Of a stretch of DNA of 64,000 nt, positions 15,145 to 23,740 are shown piece by piece (the first letter of the stretch is position 1; each line of letters opens with the position of its first letter). This stretch comes from CAZCQP01 sp964500895. Lineage in GTDB: Bacteria; Bacillota; Clostridia; Lachnospirales; JAISER01. Under the pieces are notes generated by a model. That model did no database searches. It was not told where the DNA came from and saw only the letters and a list, made by a program, of their open reading frames with translations. The translations under genes and the position numbers were made by a program. Location: positions 1-64,000 of the forward strand of contig CAZCQP010000007.1 in the NCBI GenBank assembly GCA_964500895.1, in the 5' to 3' direction.

Positions 15145-16203
15145 GTGGAGGGAACATATCCCGGCATAATGCATGATGTTAAATTACTAGATTTAATTGA
15201 CGCAAACACTTTACAAAACATTCAGGATGCTTTTGCAAACGCAACAGGCATGGCTGCTCTTGCAGTAGATTTGGATGGCCCCATAACCCAATTGAGCAAC
15301 CCTACTGAGTTTTGCATGAATATAACCCGTGGTTGCGAAAAGGGTGCGGAACGTTGCAACCAGTGTGACTTAAAGGGTGGGCAAGAGGCCGCCAAAACGG
15401 GGCACCCCGCCGTGTATTACTGCCATGGTGGATTGGTGGACTTTGCAGCGCCTATCTTTCTGGGAAAGAAGCAAATTGGCTCTTTATTGGGTGGGCAAGT
15501 TTTAACCGCCCCGCCAGATGAGGAGAAGTTTCGCCGCATTGCCAGAGAGATTGGCGTGAATGAAGATGACTATGTGCGTGCAGTGCGAAAAATTAAAATT
15601 GTGCCTAAAGAATCCATTGATGCTGCGGCGAACCTGATGTACATCATTGCCAATACACTATCTGAAATTGGATACCAAAAAATGACCACCCAAAGCTTGA
15701 TTAACGATTTGCTAGCCGCTTCGGACAGCATTCGGAATAAGATTGTTATAGCCTTCGAGTCCATTCAGCAATGCGGAAAACAAAATGCTTCTTTGGTTGA
15801 AAACATTGATGGCCTGATGCAGTCGATTCAGCAGTCTTTGAAGGAAATTGACAAAACAGACGGCGTTGTGAAGGTGCTGAACAACATTTCCATGCAAACC
15901 AAGCTGCTGGGTTTTAACGCTTCCATTGAAGCAGCCAGAGCAGGCCAGCACGGGGCTGGGTTTGCCATTATTGCCCAGGAAATAAGAGAATTGACTGCAA
16001 GCAGCGAAAAGGAATTTGACAATATTGAATCCATTGTAGGGGTCATCAAGCAAGACATCCTGGCCATTAACAACGAAATGCAAAAAACCAGTGACAATGT
16101 GCAAGATACATACCAGTCGCTCAACACCGCCAAAACGATTATCAGTGAGATAAACAATGAAACCGATGTTTTAAAATCTTTCGGAGATAAATTTGGTGTT
16201 TAA
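15145..16203 (+). CDS. Cytosolic PocR-domain chemoreceptor-like sensor
   Basis: A protein of about 350 residues with no membrane helix. Residues 15-175 form a PocR ligand-binding domain, with RGCEKGAERCNQCD and YYCHGGLVDFAAPI carrying its typical cysteines. Residues about 195-350 are coiled coil with a chemoreceptor signalling tip: LGFNASIEAARAGQ and GAGFAIIAQEIRELT. The signalling part is shorter than in full chemoreceptors, so adaptation sites may be missing. PocR domains sense small hydrocarbon ligands such as 1,3-propanediol, or redox/metal states; the ligand is unknown. The start is uncertain: GTG at 15145 overlaps GGAGGTGG, whereas ATG at 15169 lies 16 bases after GGAGGG. It converges with thiN. 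Confidence 0.85.
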   Translation: MEGTYPGIMHDVKLLDLIDANTLQNIQDAFANATGMAALAVDLDGPITQLSNPTEFCMNITRGCEKGAERCNQCDLKGGQEAAKTGHPAVYYCHGGLVDFAAPIFLGKKQIGSLLGGQVLTAPPDEEKFRRIAREIGVNEDDYVRAVRKIKIVPKESIDAAANLMYIIANTLSEIGYQKMTTQSLINDLLAASDSIRNKIVIAFESIQQCGKQNASLVENIDGLMQSIQQSLKEIDKTDGVVKVLNNISMQTKLLGFNASIEAARAGQHGAGFAIIAQEIRELTASSEKEFDNIESIVGVIKQDILAINNEMQKTSDNVQDTYQSLNTAKTIISEINNETDVLKSFGDKFGV

Positions 16204-16216
16204 TCAATCAAGCACG

Positions 16217-16858
16217 CTACATCGATTCGTCACTGGTCATCACAATTAACACACCGTCGTCGATTTGTATATTGGCTTTATCTCCGGTAAACACATTGCT
16301 TACCCCACGGGATTGCCCCATGGCCAGCGTTTCTTGGCGCAAAGGGTAGGCCAAGCCCTGGGTGGAGATGCCTGTAACCTGGCTTGTTAAAGGAATCAAA
16401 GACAGCAAATCTCCTTTTTTGCCATCTATTGTGACGGTGCTGTCCGTTAAACAGATGCAGTGGTTTTCATTGATAAGAAAGGCCGGGACACCAGCCTTTA
16501 ATGCGTGGTGCAGCACGTGAATGTTGGCCAACGTATGGTCCAGCCGGCTACCGATGCCGCCCAAAATATAAATGGCCGTAGGATTGTGCCCCAAAGCATG
16601 TTCTACGGCCAGTTCCATGTCTGTATAGTCTTTATGGGTGGGGTAGGGGACAATTTGAATGCCCTGTGCCCCATAGCTTTCCAACATGGCCGGGTTTACA
16701 GAATCAAAATCCCCCAAAATCATTTGGGGGGTTAAATTCAAGGCTTTGGCATGGCGTAACCCGCCGTCACAACACAACAGCATATCATAGCCGGGCACTT
16801 TGGCCATACAGCGCTTGTAATCCTCAATGTGACCATTGGCCAAAATAAGTACCTTCAT
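16217..16858 (-). CDS. thiN: Thiamine diphosphokinase
   Basis: A protein of 213 residues, usual for thiamine pyrophosphokinase. It converts thiamine and ATP to thiamine diphosphate. Family motifs visible are CDGGLRHA, the metal-binding ILGDFDSV, the TDMELAV segment and GGIGSRLDHTLANIH, which together form the catalytic acidic cleft. The ATG at 16858 gives the standard N-terminus MKVLILANG; it comes one base after the rpe stop, so translation is probably coupled. It is the last gene of the eight-gene PEGA-to-thiN operon. No terminator is visible in the 13-bp gap to the convergent sensor gene. Confidence 0.92.
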   Translation of the reverse strand: MKVLILANGHIEDYKRCMAKVPGYDMLLCCDGGLRHAKALNLTPQMILGDFDSVNPAMLESYGAQGIQIVPYPTHKDYTDMELAVEHALGHNPTAIYILGGIGSRLDHTLANIHVLHHALKAGVPAFLINENHCICLTDSTVTIDGKKGDLLSLIPLTSQVTGISTQGLAYPLRQETLAMGQSRGVSNVFTGDKANIQIDDGVLIVMTSDESM

Positions 16859-16859
16859 G

Positions 16860-17528
16860 CTATGCCTCCCATTGTTTAAAGTGCTTGTAAAAATCTTCCA
16901 CAGCAACCGCTGCATTTTCTGCCTGAAATACGCTGGAACCTGCAACCACCACGTTCACACCGGCGGACAGTACATCTTTTAAGTTGTGCAAATAGATGCC
17001 CCCGTCCATCTCAATGTCTAGGGTTAAGTTTGCTTTAGCCACATGGTTGGCTAGCACTTCCGCTTTCTTTAAGCAGTGGGGCAATAAACTTTGCCCGCCG
17101 AAGCCCGGTTCCACACTCATGATTAAAACCATGTCTAAAAGGTGCAAAACTGGGTACACCACTGCAATGTCTGTGTTGGGTTTCACAGTGACCGCAGCGG
17201 CCTTACCCAAGGCTTTTATTTTTTGCAGTATGGTTTCTAAGCCATTGCCACAAGCTTCCACATGTACATTTAAAATATCTGCCCCTGCCTTGGCAAAGGG
17301 CTCTAGCAAAGTCTCTGGGTTGTCTACCATTAAATGCACATCAAAAACCATGTTGCTTACAGGCCTTAGTGCCTTCACCACAGGGGGGCCAAAGGTTAAA
17401 TTGGGCACAAAATGCCCGTCCATAATGTCCAAATGCAAATAATGGGCGCCGGCCTTTTCTATGGTGGCTATTTCATCTGATAACCGAGCAAAATTAGCAG
17501 CCAAAAGGCTGGGTGCAAGTTTATACAT
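16860..17528 (-). CDS. rpe: Ribulose-phosphate 3-epimerase
   Basis: A protein of 222 residues with a complete TIM-barrel epimerase sequence. LHLDIMDGHFVPN holds the metal-binding His-x-Asp and catalytic Asp; FDVHLMV carries the next metal His; MSVEPGFGGQ forms the mobile loop; EMDGGI holds the second catalytic Asp; and VAGSSVF binds phosphate. It interconverts ribulose 5-phosphate and xylulose 5-phosphate in the pentose phosphate pathway. The start overlaps the end of rsgA by 8 bp. The rsgA-rpe-thiN order is a standard Bacillota arrangement. Confidence 0.97.
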   Translation of the reverse strand: MYKLAPSLLAANFARLSDEIATIEKAGAHYLHLDIMDGHFVPNLTFGPPVVKALRPVSNMVFDVHLMVDNPETLLEPFAKAGADILNVHVEACGNGLETILQKIKALGKAAAVTVKPNTDIAVVYPVLHLLDMVLIMSVEPGFGGQSLLPHCLKKAEVLANHVAKANLTLDIEMDGGIYLHNLKDVLSAGVNVVVAGSSVFQAENAAVAVEDFYKHFKQWEA

Positions 17529-18399
17529 TGGTGGCGGTCTCCTCTAAAAATGCTTTATACCGTTGGTAACGGGCAGGGGAAATGCCCACATCCACGTGGG
17601 CTTTCACCATGCAGTCCGGCTCTGCCAGATGTTTGCAGTCACTAAAGCGGCATTCCGATATATAAGGTCTAAATTCTTTAAATAAGTAGGGCAGTTGTGC
17701 CGGTTGCAACCCTTCTAAAGAAAGGGTGGTGAAACCGGGAGAATCTACAATATAGCTGCCTTCAAAGGCTTCCCAAAGCTGGGCATGGCGGGTGGTGTGC
17801 TTGCCCCTTTTAATTTTCTGGCTTAAAGCGCCGGTTTCCATGGCGGCAGAGGGCAAAAGGGCGTTGATAATGCTGGATTTACCCACCCCCGAAGGCCCCG
17901 CAAAGGCAGAAACCTTGCCTTTTAACAAGTTTGGCAGTTCTTCCAGTCCGCCCCCCGTAGCGGTGGAAACACAAGCCACCGGGTAGCCAATGTCTCCGTA
18001 CAGGCGGCAAAGTTTAGACAAAGTTTCCTGTTCTGCCTGCCCACACAAGTCTGTTTTGTTGAAGCAAATAACCGGGGGGATGTTGCGGTGCTCTGCGGTA
18101 ATGATGAAACGGTCCAGCAAATCCAAGTTAATGGTAGGTTCCACCACAGCAAAGGTGATGACCACCTGGTCCAAATTGGATACCCGTGGGCGCAGCAACT
18201 CATTTTTTCGGGGTTTAATGACGGAAATGGTGCCTTCCCTGTCTTTTTCAGAGTTCACTTCAATAGACACAAAATCCCCAATAACCGGGGCATGGTTATG
18301 CTTGCGAAAAATGCCCCGTGCTTTGCAGCTATAGCTGCCCTGGTGGGTAACCACGGTGTATAAACCGCCAACCCCTTTAATAATCTGACCGTCCAGCAT
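17521..18399 (-). CDS. rsgA: Ribosome small-subunit assembly GTPase RsgA
   Basis: A protein of 292 residues with an N-terminal OB fold, a circularly permuted GTPase domain (CFNKTDLC for G4 comes before the P-loop GPSGVGKSS and the G3 motif DSPGF) and a C-terminal zinc finger (CRFSDCKHLAEPDC). This order is diagnostic of RsgA/YloQ, which releases late 30S assembly factors. The ATG at 18399 is preferred because GAGGG lies 8 bases upstream; an in-frame ATG at 18414 overlaps the prkC stop but has a poorer site. Members of this family are PrkC substrates in some species, fitting the neighbouring kinase. Confidence 0.95.
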   Translation of the reverse strand: MLDGQIIKGVGGLYTVVTHQGSYSCKARGIFRKHNHAPVIGDFVSIEVNSEKDREGTISVIKPRKNELLRPRVSNLDQVVITFAVVEPTINLDLLDRFIITAEHRNIPPVICFNKTDLCGQAEQETLSKLCRLYGDIGYPVACVSTATGGGLEELPNLLKGKVSAFAGPSGVGKSSIINALLPSAAMETGALSQKIKRGKHTTRHAQLWEAFEGSYIVDSPGFTTLSLEGLQPAQLPYLFKEFRPYISECRFSDCKHLAEPDCMVKAHVDVGISPARYQRYKAFLEETATNV

Positions 18400-18410
18400 G
18401 TTAAAATCCC

Positions 18411-20528
18411 TCATTCTGAAAATTGAAACAATTGTGCGCCCCGGTAATAAGAGGTGCCAGAAACTGTGTCCGAAATGTACACCTGGAACTCTGCTTCCCC
18501 TGCGCCGGTAATGCTAACGGTTTTTGGAAAATCGGACACGGCCACATATTCTTTCATGTAGTTGCTGCTGCCTTCTTCTGAGTTTTTAATAATCAGTAAA
18601 AGTACATTTTCCACCCCGTCTGGAATGCTACCCGGGGGTGGGTCTACCGTCATGGTTTTGGTGGTTTGCTTGGCGTTGGGGGAAGGGGTAGGGCTAGGGG
18701 ATGCTTCCGGGGGCTTTCCGCTGCTTAACACAAAGCTTACCACCGTGCCACGGGAAACTTCCGTTCCGGCTTTAACTGTTTGGGTGATGATGGTGCCTTC
18801 CGGCTTGTTGCTGGGTGCCGTTGTGCTTAACCCTACAGCCAAGTAAGCCCCTTCTATTTTTCTAATGCCTTCCGCTTCTGTATCACCTTCCACGCTAGGT
18901 ACAATCACCGTGGTAACCGGTTGCCCCTGGCAAATGTAAAGTTTTACGGTTGAATTGGCTTTAGCCAGTGTTCCGCCTTCCGGTTCTTGCCGCACCACCA
19001 CGTTAATGGGGTAGTTTTCGTCCAACACATATTCATCTTCCAGCTTAAAATATAAATCCTGGAATATTTCCATGACCACACCAATGTCTTGGCCCACCAC
19101 ATCCGGCACAGGGAATTTGTCCGTGCCGTCGCTTAAAACCACGTCAATGGCATCGCCTTCATACAGTAGCCCGTCGTCCCCCACACTTTGAGAAAGAATC
19201 AAGCCTTTGTCCACTGTGTCGCTGAAAGCTGTGCCGGTTACGTTTACGGTAACCCCCAGTGGCCCGGTAATGGCATGGGCTTCATCAACTGTTTTGCCCA
19301 CTAATTCAGGAATCTGCACCTGGTCCGGCACGTCTGGGGTCATGCGTTTAATGAAATATGTGCCTAAAGCAAATATAACGGCAATGATGGCCAAGCTGGT
19401 GGCAATGGCTGCAATGACAATGCGGCGTTCTGCCTGCCGGTCTTCGCTAATGCGCACAATGTCGTTTTTGTTATAGCTGGCAATGGGCTTGTTGCGGGAC
19501 TTTTTAGGGAATCTTTTAGGCTTCACCGGTGCTTCCTCCGGCGGTTCATCGTAAACATCGTCCTCATAGCCTTCGTCCCAATCATCGTCCGTGTCATCCA
19601 TCCGGCCATTGCGTTTAATGGTGTCTACATCTTCTTTGCCAAACCGCATGGTTTGACCTTCCATGTCATCCTCTGGGTCTTGCTGCACAAAGCTGCCGCT
19701 GGTGTTGGACAACGCCAGCTTTAAGTCCTCCACCATGTCTTGGGCGGAATGGTACCGCTTGCTGGTGGATTTCTCTGTGGCTTTAGCAATGATGCGCTGG
19801 ATGCTTAAAGAAATATTGGGGTTTAACGCACGAATGTCCGGCAGTGGGTCGTTAATGTGTTTCAAAGCAATGGCAATGGGCGTGTCCCCCTCAAAAGGCA
19901 GGCAGCCGGTGGCCATTTCAAACATCACAATGCCCAGCGCATAAATATCGCTGGTGGCATCCACATAGCCCCCTCGGGCTTGTTCCGGGGAAAAATATTG
20001 CACAGAGCCAATGGTTTCATTATCGGTGCGCAAGGTAGCCTCTGTGGCGGCACGGGCAATGCCGAAGTCCGTCACTTTCACAGTGCCGGAGGTGGTGACC
20101 AGTATGTTCTGGGGCTTAATGTCCCGGTGGATAATATGGTGGGCGTGGGCATGGGCTAATGCAGAGCCAATTTGCACGGCCACGCTGATAATTTCGTCAT
20201 TTTCAAAGGGGGCGTTGCGCTTGATTAAATCTTTTAACGTTACCCCGTCAATAAACTCCATCACAATATAGTGGATGGCATCTTCCTGCCCCACATCGTA
20301 TACGCTTACAATGTTTTGGTCCGAAAGGCTGGCGGCGGCTTGTGCCTCCACATTAAAGCGGGCGATAAATTCTTCATCGTTAATAAAATCTTCCCGCATC
20401 ACTTTGAAGGTGACAGAGCGGTCCAGCTTGGTGTCTTTGGCCCGGTATACAATGGCCATGCCCCCGGAACCGATTTTTTCTATAATCTCATAGCGCCCGG
20501 CAATGATGGCGCCTGGAGGAAGCATCAT
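18411..20528 (-). CDS. prkC: PASTA-domain Ser/Thr protein kinase PrkC/StkP
   Basis: A protein of 705 residues. Kinase domain about 12-270 with the Gly loop GSGGMAIVY, Lys42 (in VTFKVM), HRD at 134-136 and DFG at 154-156. An acidic juxtamembrane stretch (310-332) and a basic patch lead to one transmembrane helix (about 369-393). Three PASTA repeats follow outside the cell (about 402-610), then a Pro/Ser/Thr linker and a small C-terminal domain. The family senses peptidoglycan fragments or lipid II and phosphorylates growth, division and translation proteins. It overlaps prpC by 4 bp (ATGA), implying balanced kinase and phosphatase synthesis. The VTFK motif, in place of the common VAIK or VAVK, is a minor variation. 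Confidence 0.97.
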   Translation of the reverse strand: MMLPPGAIIAGRYEIIEKIGSGGMAIVYRAKDTKLDRSVTFKVMREDFINDEEFIARFNVEAQAAASLSDQNIVSVYDVGQEDAIHYIVMEFIDGVTLKDLIKRNAPFENDEIISVAVQIGSALAHAHAHHIIHRDIKPQNILVTTSGTVKVTDFGIARAATEATLRTDNETIGSVQYFSPEQARGGYVDATSDIYALGIVMFEMATGCLPFEGDTPIAIALKHINDPLPDIRALNPNISLSIQRIIAKATEKSTSKRYHSAQDMVEDLKLALSNTSGSFVQQDPEDDMEGQTMRFGKEDVDTIKRNGRMDDTDDDWDEGYEDDVYDEPPEEAPVKPKRFPKKSRNKPIASYNKNDIVRISEDRQAERRIVIAAIATSLAIIAVIFALGTYFIKRMTPDVPDQVQIPELVGKTVDEAHAITGPLGVTVNVTGTAFSDTVDKGLILSQSVGDDGLLYEGDAIDVVLSDGTDKFPVPDVVGQDIGVVMEIFQDLYFKLEDEYVLDENYPINVVVRQEPEGGTLAKANSTVKLYICQGQPVTTVIVPSVEGDTEAEGIRKIEGAYLAVGLSTTAPSNKPEGTIITQTVKAGTEVSRGTVVSFVLSSGKPPEASPSPTPSPNAKQTTKTMTVDPPPGSIPDGVENVLLLIIKNSEEGSSNYMKEYVAVSDFPKTVSITGAGEAEFQVYISDTVSGTSYYRGAQLFQFSE

Positions 20529-21268
20529 GCCCTCACCTCATTTACCGAAACCAAAATAACAGAAATGTTGTCATTTCCGCCCTTTTGTTTTGCGTATTCT
20601 ACAAACGTTTCGCATTTGCTTTCCAAACTGTTTTCCGACTGAATACCGGCCAGCAGTTCTTCATCTGAAATATAGTTGCTTAGTCCGTCGGAGCATAAAA
20701 GCACCGTGTCCCCCGGGAAAATGTCTATCACCAGGCTGTCTGGTCGCACATCTTCCTCTGTGCCCACGGCGCGGGTAATGAGGTTGCGGCGGGGGTCTGT
20801 TTTGGCCTGTTCAGCGGTCATTTCCCCAGCCTTTACCATCTCGTTCACAAAAGTGTGGTCATGGGAAACTTGACGCAACTTGTGGTCATGGGCCACATAA
20901 ACCCGGCTGTCTCCCACATGAGCCATGTACAGCTTTCCACCGCTCATAACACAAAGGGAAAGGGTACAGCCCATGCCGGATAAATCTGGGTTTTCCACAG
21001 ACATATGGTATACTTTTTGGTTGGCCGCATGAACACCGGCCATCAGAACGTCCAGTATTTCCGTTTCGTCTTGTTCCAAAGCCTGCACATAGTCGCAAAA
21101 GGCAGCAATACAGTTGTTGCTGGCAATTTCACCGGCGTTGTGGCCACCCATGCCGTCGGCAATGATATACAAATTGGGCAACGGCCCCACAGACCTATTG
21201 CTGACAAATATGGCGTCTTCATTGTTCTTGCGTACAAGGCCTGTATCGGTTATCCCAAAGCCGTTCAT
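20525..21268 (-). CDS. prpC: PP2C-family Ser/Thr phosphatase PrpC
   Basis: A protein of 247 residues with the PP2C metal-binding motifs: NNEDAIFV near the N-terminus, ADGMGGHNAGE, the central MAHVGDSRVY, LLCSDGLSNY and GGNDNISVI near the end. It dephosphorylates PrkC and its substrates with Mn2+ or Mg2+. The ATG at 21268 follows AGGTG with a 6-base spacer; an in-frame GTG at 21277 lies directly on the ribosome binding site and is unlikely. It lies 18 bp after rlmN and overlaps prkC by 4 bp. Confidence 0.96.
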   Translation of the reverse strand: MNGFGITDTGLVRKNNEDAIFVSNRSVGPLPNLYIIADGMGGHNAGEIASNNCIAAFCDYVQALEQDETEILDVLMAGVHAANQKVYHMSVENPDLSGMGCTLSLCVMSGGKLYMAHVGDSRVYVAHDHKLRQVSHDHTFVNEMVKAGEMTAEQAKTDPRRNLITRAVGTEEDVRPDSLVIDIFPGDTVLLCSDGLSNYISDEELLAGIQSENSLESKCETFVEYAKQKGGNDNISVILVSVNEVRA

Positions 21269-21286
21269 GTCTTTCACCTGCCCTTT

Positions 21287-22327
21287 TCACTGGTTGTTTT
21301 GGGTTTGATGTCGCAGTTTTAACTGCCCGCAAGCAGCTTCAATGTCGTCCCCACGGGTATGCCGCCGGGTGGCGGGTACTCCGTTTTTTGTAAGGGTTTC
21401 AATAAAAGCAGTACACCGGCTTTCAGTATGTTTGCCGGCGGATGCTTTTCGGCCTGCTTCGTTTACGGGAATTACATTCACATGGCACAACAGGGGTTTT
21501 AATTTTCGGGAAAGCTCCAAGGCATGGGCCAGTTCATCGTTCACACCTGGAATGAGGGCGTATTCAAAGGTGATACGCCGGTTTGTTTTTTTGCAGTAAT
21601 CGCCACATACGGTTAACAGTTCTTCCATGGGGTAGCGCTTGGCCACCGGCATGATGCTGCGGCGAATGGCGTCGTTGGGGGCGTGAAGGGAAACCGCCAA
21701 GTTGATTTGGGTGCCTTCTGCTGCAAAAGCGGTAATACCTTCGCAAAGCCCGCAGGTGGATACGGTCAAATTCCGCTGCCCCAGCCCTAAACCATGCTTA
21801 TGGTTTAAAAGCCGTAAAAATGCCATCACAGCATTGTAATTGTCAAAAGGTTCCCCCATGCCCATCACCACCACATTGGTGACTTTCTTGCCCGTGGCTT
21901 GACCCATGGCGTATACTTGGGCAGCCATTTCCCATGGGGTGAGGTTGCGTTCCAGCCCTCCCATGGCAGAGGCACAAAAAGTGCAGCCCATGCGGCACCC
22001 TGCTTGGGATGATACGCAGACCGTGTTGCCATAGGCGTGTTCTAAAAACACACTTTCAATAAATAAGCCGTCTTCCAGCTGAAACAAATGCTTCGCCACA
22101 CCACCGGAAACCGCTTGATTTGACAAGATAACAGGGGCAATGGCAGCTTGTTCCGCCAGTTTTTGGCGCAGAGGTTTGGACAAATTGGTCATCTGTTCAA
22201 AATCCGTAACCCCTTTTTGGTGCAGCCATTCAAAGATTTGTTGGCCGTGAAAAGGCTTCTCACCCAGGCCGGTTAAAAATTCTTTTAATTGTTCCATGTT
22301 CATGGAGCCAATGTCTTGTTTTTGCAT
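21287..22327 (-). CDS. rlmN: Dual-specificity 23S rRNA/tRNA (adenine-C2)-methyltransferase RlmN
   Basis: A protein of 346 residues of the radical SAM superfamily. The [4Fe-4S] motif C-x3-C-x2-C is seen in AGCRMGCTFCAS. MGMGEPFDNY and the S-adenosylmethionine-binding region follow. The catalytic Cys near the end is in THGDD context (ATRRHTRGDDIEAACGQL). It adds a methyl group at C2 of A2503 in 23S rRNA and of A37 in some tRNAs. AAGGA lies 11 bases before the ATG at 22327, whereas an in-frame ATG at 22351 has no ribosome binding site. It follows rsmB by 36 bp in the operon. Confidence 0.95.
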   Translation of the reverse strand: MQKQDIGSMNMEQLKEFLTGLGEKPFHGQQIFEWLHQKGVTDFEQMTNLSKPLRQKLAEQAAIAPVILSNQAVSGGVAKHLFQLEDGLFIESVFLEHAYGNTVCVSSQAGCRMGCTFCASAMGGLERNLTPWEMAAQVYAMGQATGKKVTNVVVMGMGEPFDNYNAVMAFLRLLNHKHGLGLGQRNLTVSTCGLCEGITAFAAEGTQINLAVSLHAPNDAIRRSIMPVAKRYPMEELLTVCGDYCKKTNRRITFEYALIPGVNDELAHALELSRKLKPLLCHVNVIPVNEAGRKASAGKHTESRCTAFIETLTKNGVPATRRHTRGDDIEAACGQLKLRHQTQNNQ

Positions 22328-22363
22328 ATAATTTGTATTCCTTACATTCATAGTTTAAAGCTT

Positions 22364-23740
22364 TTACTTGCGGCGGCACAGGGCAATGAAAAAACCGTCC
22401 CCGGCATAAGCCCCAGGCAAAAGCTGCATCATGCTTTGCGTGCTGTCCACTTGGCTTAATTGTAGCACAGAGGGCCAGGCTTCCACAAGCGGTACAGGCT
22501 CAAAATCATAAGCTTCAAGAAAAGCTTGGTAGTTTTCTTCGTTTTCTTTGGTGGAAATGGTGCAGGTACAGTAAACCAAGGTGCCCCCTTTTTTCACATA
22601 CCGGTGGCTGGCCGCTAAAATATCACGCTGAATGCGGGCCAGTGCTTCCACGTCCTCCATGGTCTTTGTATATTTAATGTCCGGCTTTTTTCGCAACAGC
22701 CCAAAGCCGGAGCAGGGAACATCAATCAACAGGCAATCCGCCGTGTTTTCTAAAGCCGGGTTAAAGACGGTGGCATCCCCTTGCTGGGTGGTGATGCAAG
22801 TAAGACCCAGCCGGTTGGCCGTGTCTGTAATTAAAGGTAGACGGTGGGGGTGGATGTCCATGCTTAGGATATGCCCTTCGTTTGCCATGAGCTGGGCGCT
22901 TAAAAAGGATTTGCCCCCCGGTGCGGCGCATAAGTCTAAAACCGTTTGCCCCGGCTGGGGGTTTAATACCTGAACCGCCGCCATGGCCCCCGCATCCATC
23001 ACGTGAAACAGCCCATCCTGAAAGGCGGGCAAGGCAGTGATTTGGGCGGTGCGGGTGAGTTGCAGTGCCTGGGGCATACCGGGGCAAGGACGTACCTCAA
23101 CCCCGGAAGCTGTGAGTGTTTCGGTTAAAGATTCCGGGGTGGTTTTTAAAGTATTCACACAAATGGTTACCGGCGGGCTGGTGACGCTTGCGGCCAGCAT
23201 GGTTTCCATAACATCCATCGCCATGATGGGCTGCCAGTATTCCAGCAGCCACCGTGGGGTGGAGTAGCGCAGGGATAAATAGTCTAAAACATTTTGGGAG
23301 CGGTCCGGCAACGGCAGGTTTTTGCCATTTGCGGCCACTTGGCGCAGCACCCCGTTCACGTATGGGGCCAGCCCAACAAAGCCTTTGGATTTGGCCAGCT
23401 TCACGCTTTCATTGCAAGCGGCGGAAGGAGGCACTTTATCCATAAACAAAAGCTGATAAATTCCAAGCCGAAGTACATTTAAAATGAAAGGCTTAATTTT
23501 CTTCACCGGCGTTTTGGAATAATGGCCAATTACGTTATCCAACAACAGAATATGGCGTAGAGCACCGTTCACCAGTTCTGTAATAAAGGCCTTTTCTTTC
23601 TGCCCCAAGGCAGGGTGAGCGTTTAGTGTTTTTTGCAGCACCAAATTGTTGTACCCTTTGTTGTGGGTAATGTGCATAAGCGCCTCTACCGCCAGCCCCC
23701 GCTGGTTCACAGGCAGAGAGCCTTTGTTGTCCCCGGCCAT
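22364..23740 (-). CDS. rsmB: 16S rRNA (cytosine-C5)-methyltransferase RsmB
   Basis: A protein of 458 residues: an N-terminal NusB-like helical domain (about 15-150), then a Rossmann methyltransferase domain with the SAM motif LDLCAAPGGKS, the acidic SMDIHPHRL and the catalytic cysteines in IDVPCSGFGLL and VYCTCTIS. It methylates C967 of 16S rRNA. The ATG at 23740 shares a base with the stop of the PEGA gene (TGATG), so its translation is probably coupled; there is no strong independent ribosome binding site. Confidence 0.95.
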   Translation of the reverse strand: MAGDNKGSLPVNQRGLAVEALMHITHNKGYNNLVLQKTLNAHPALGQKEKAFITELVNGALRHILLLDNVIGHYSKTPVKKIKPFILNVLRLGIYQLLFMDKVPPSAACNESVKLAKSKGFVGLAPYVNGVLRQVAANGKNLPLPDRSQNVLDYLSLRYSTPRWLLEYWQPIMAMDVMETMLAASVTSPPVTICVNTLKTTPESLTETLTASGVEVRPCPGMPQALQLTRTAQITALPAFQDGLFHVMDAGAMAAVQVLNPQPGQTVLDLCAAPGGKSFLSAQLMANEGHILSMDIHPHRLPLITDTANRLGLTCITTQQGDATVFNPALENTADCLLIDVPCSGFGLLRKKPDIKYTKTMEDVEALARIQRDILAASHRYVKKGGTLVYCTCTISTKENEENYQAFLEAYDFEPVPLVEAWPSVLQLSQVDSTQSMMQLLPGAYAGDGFFIALCRRK

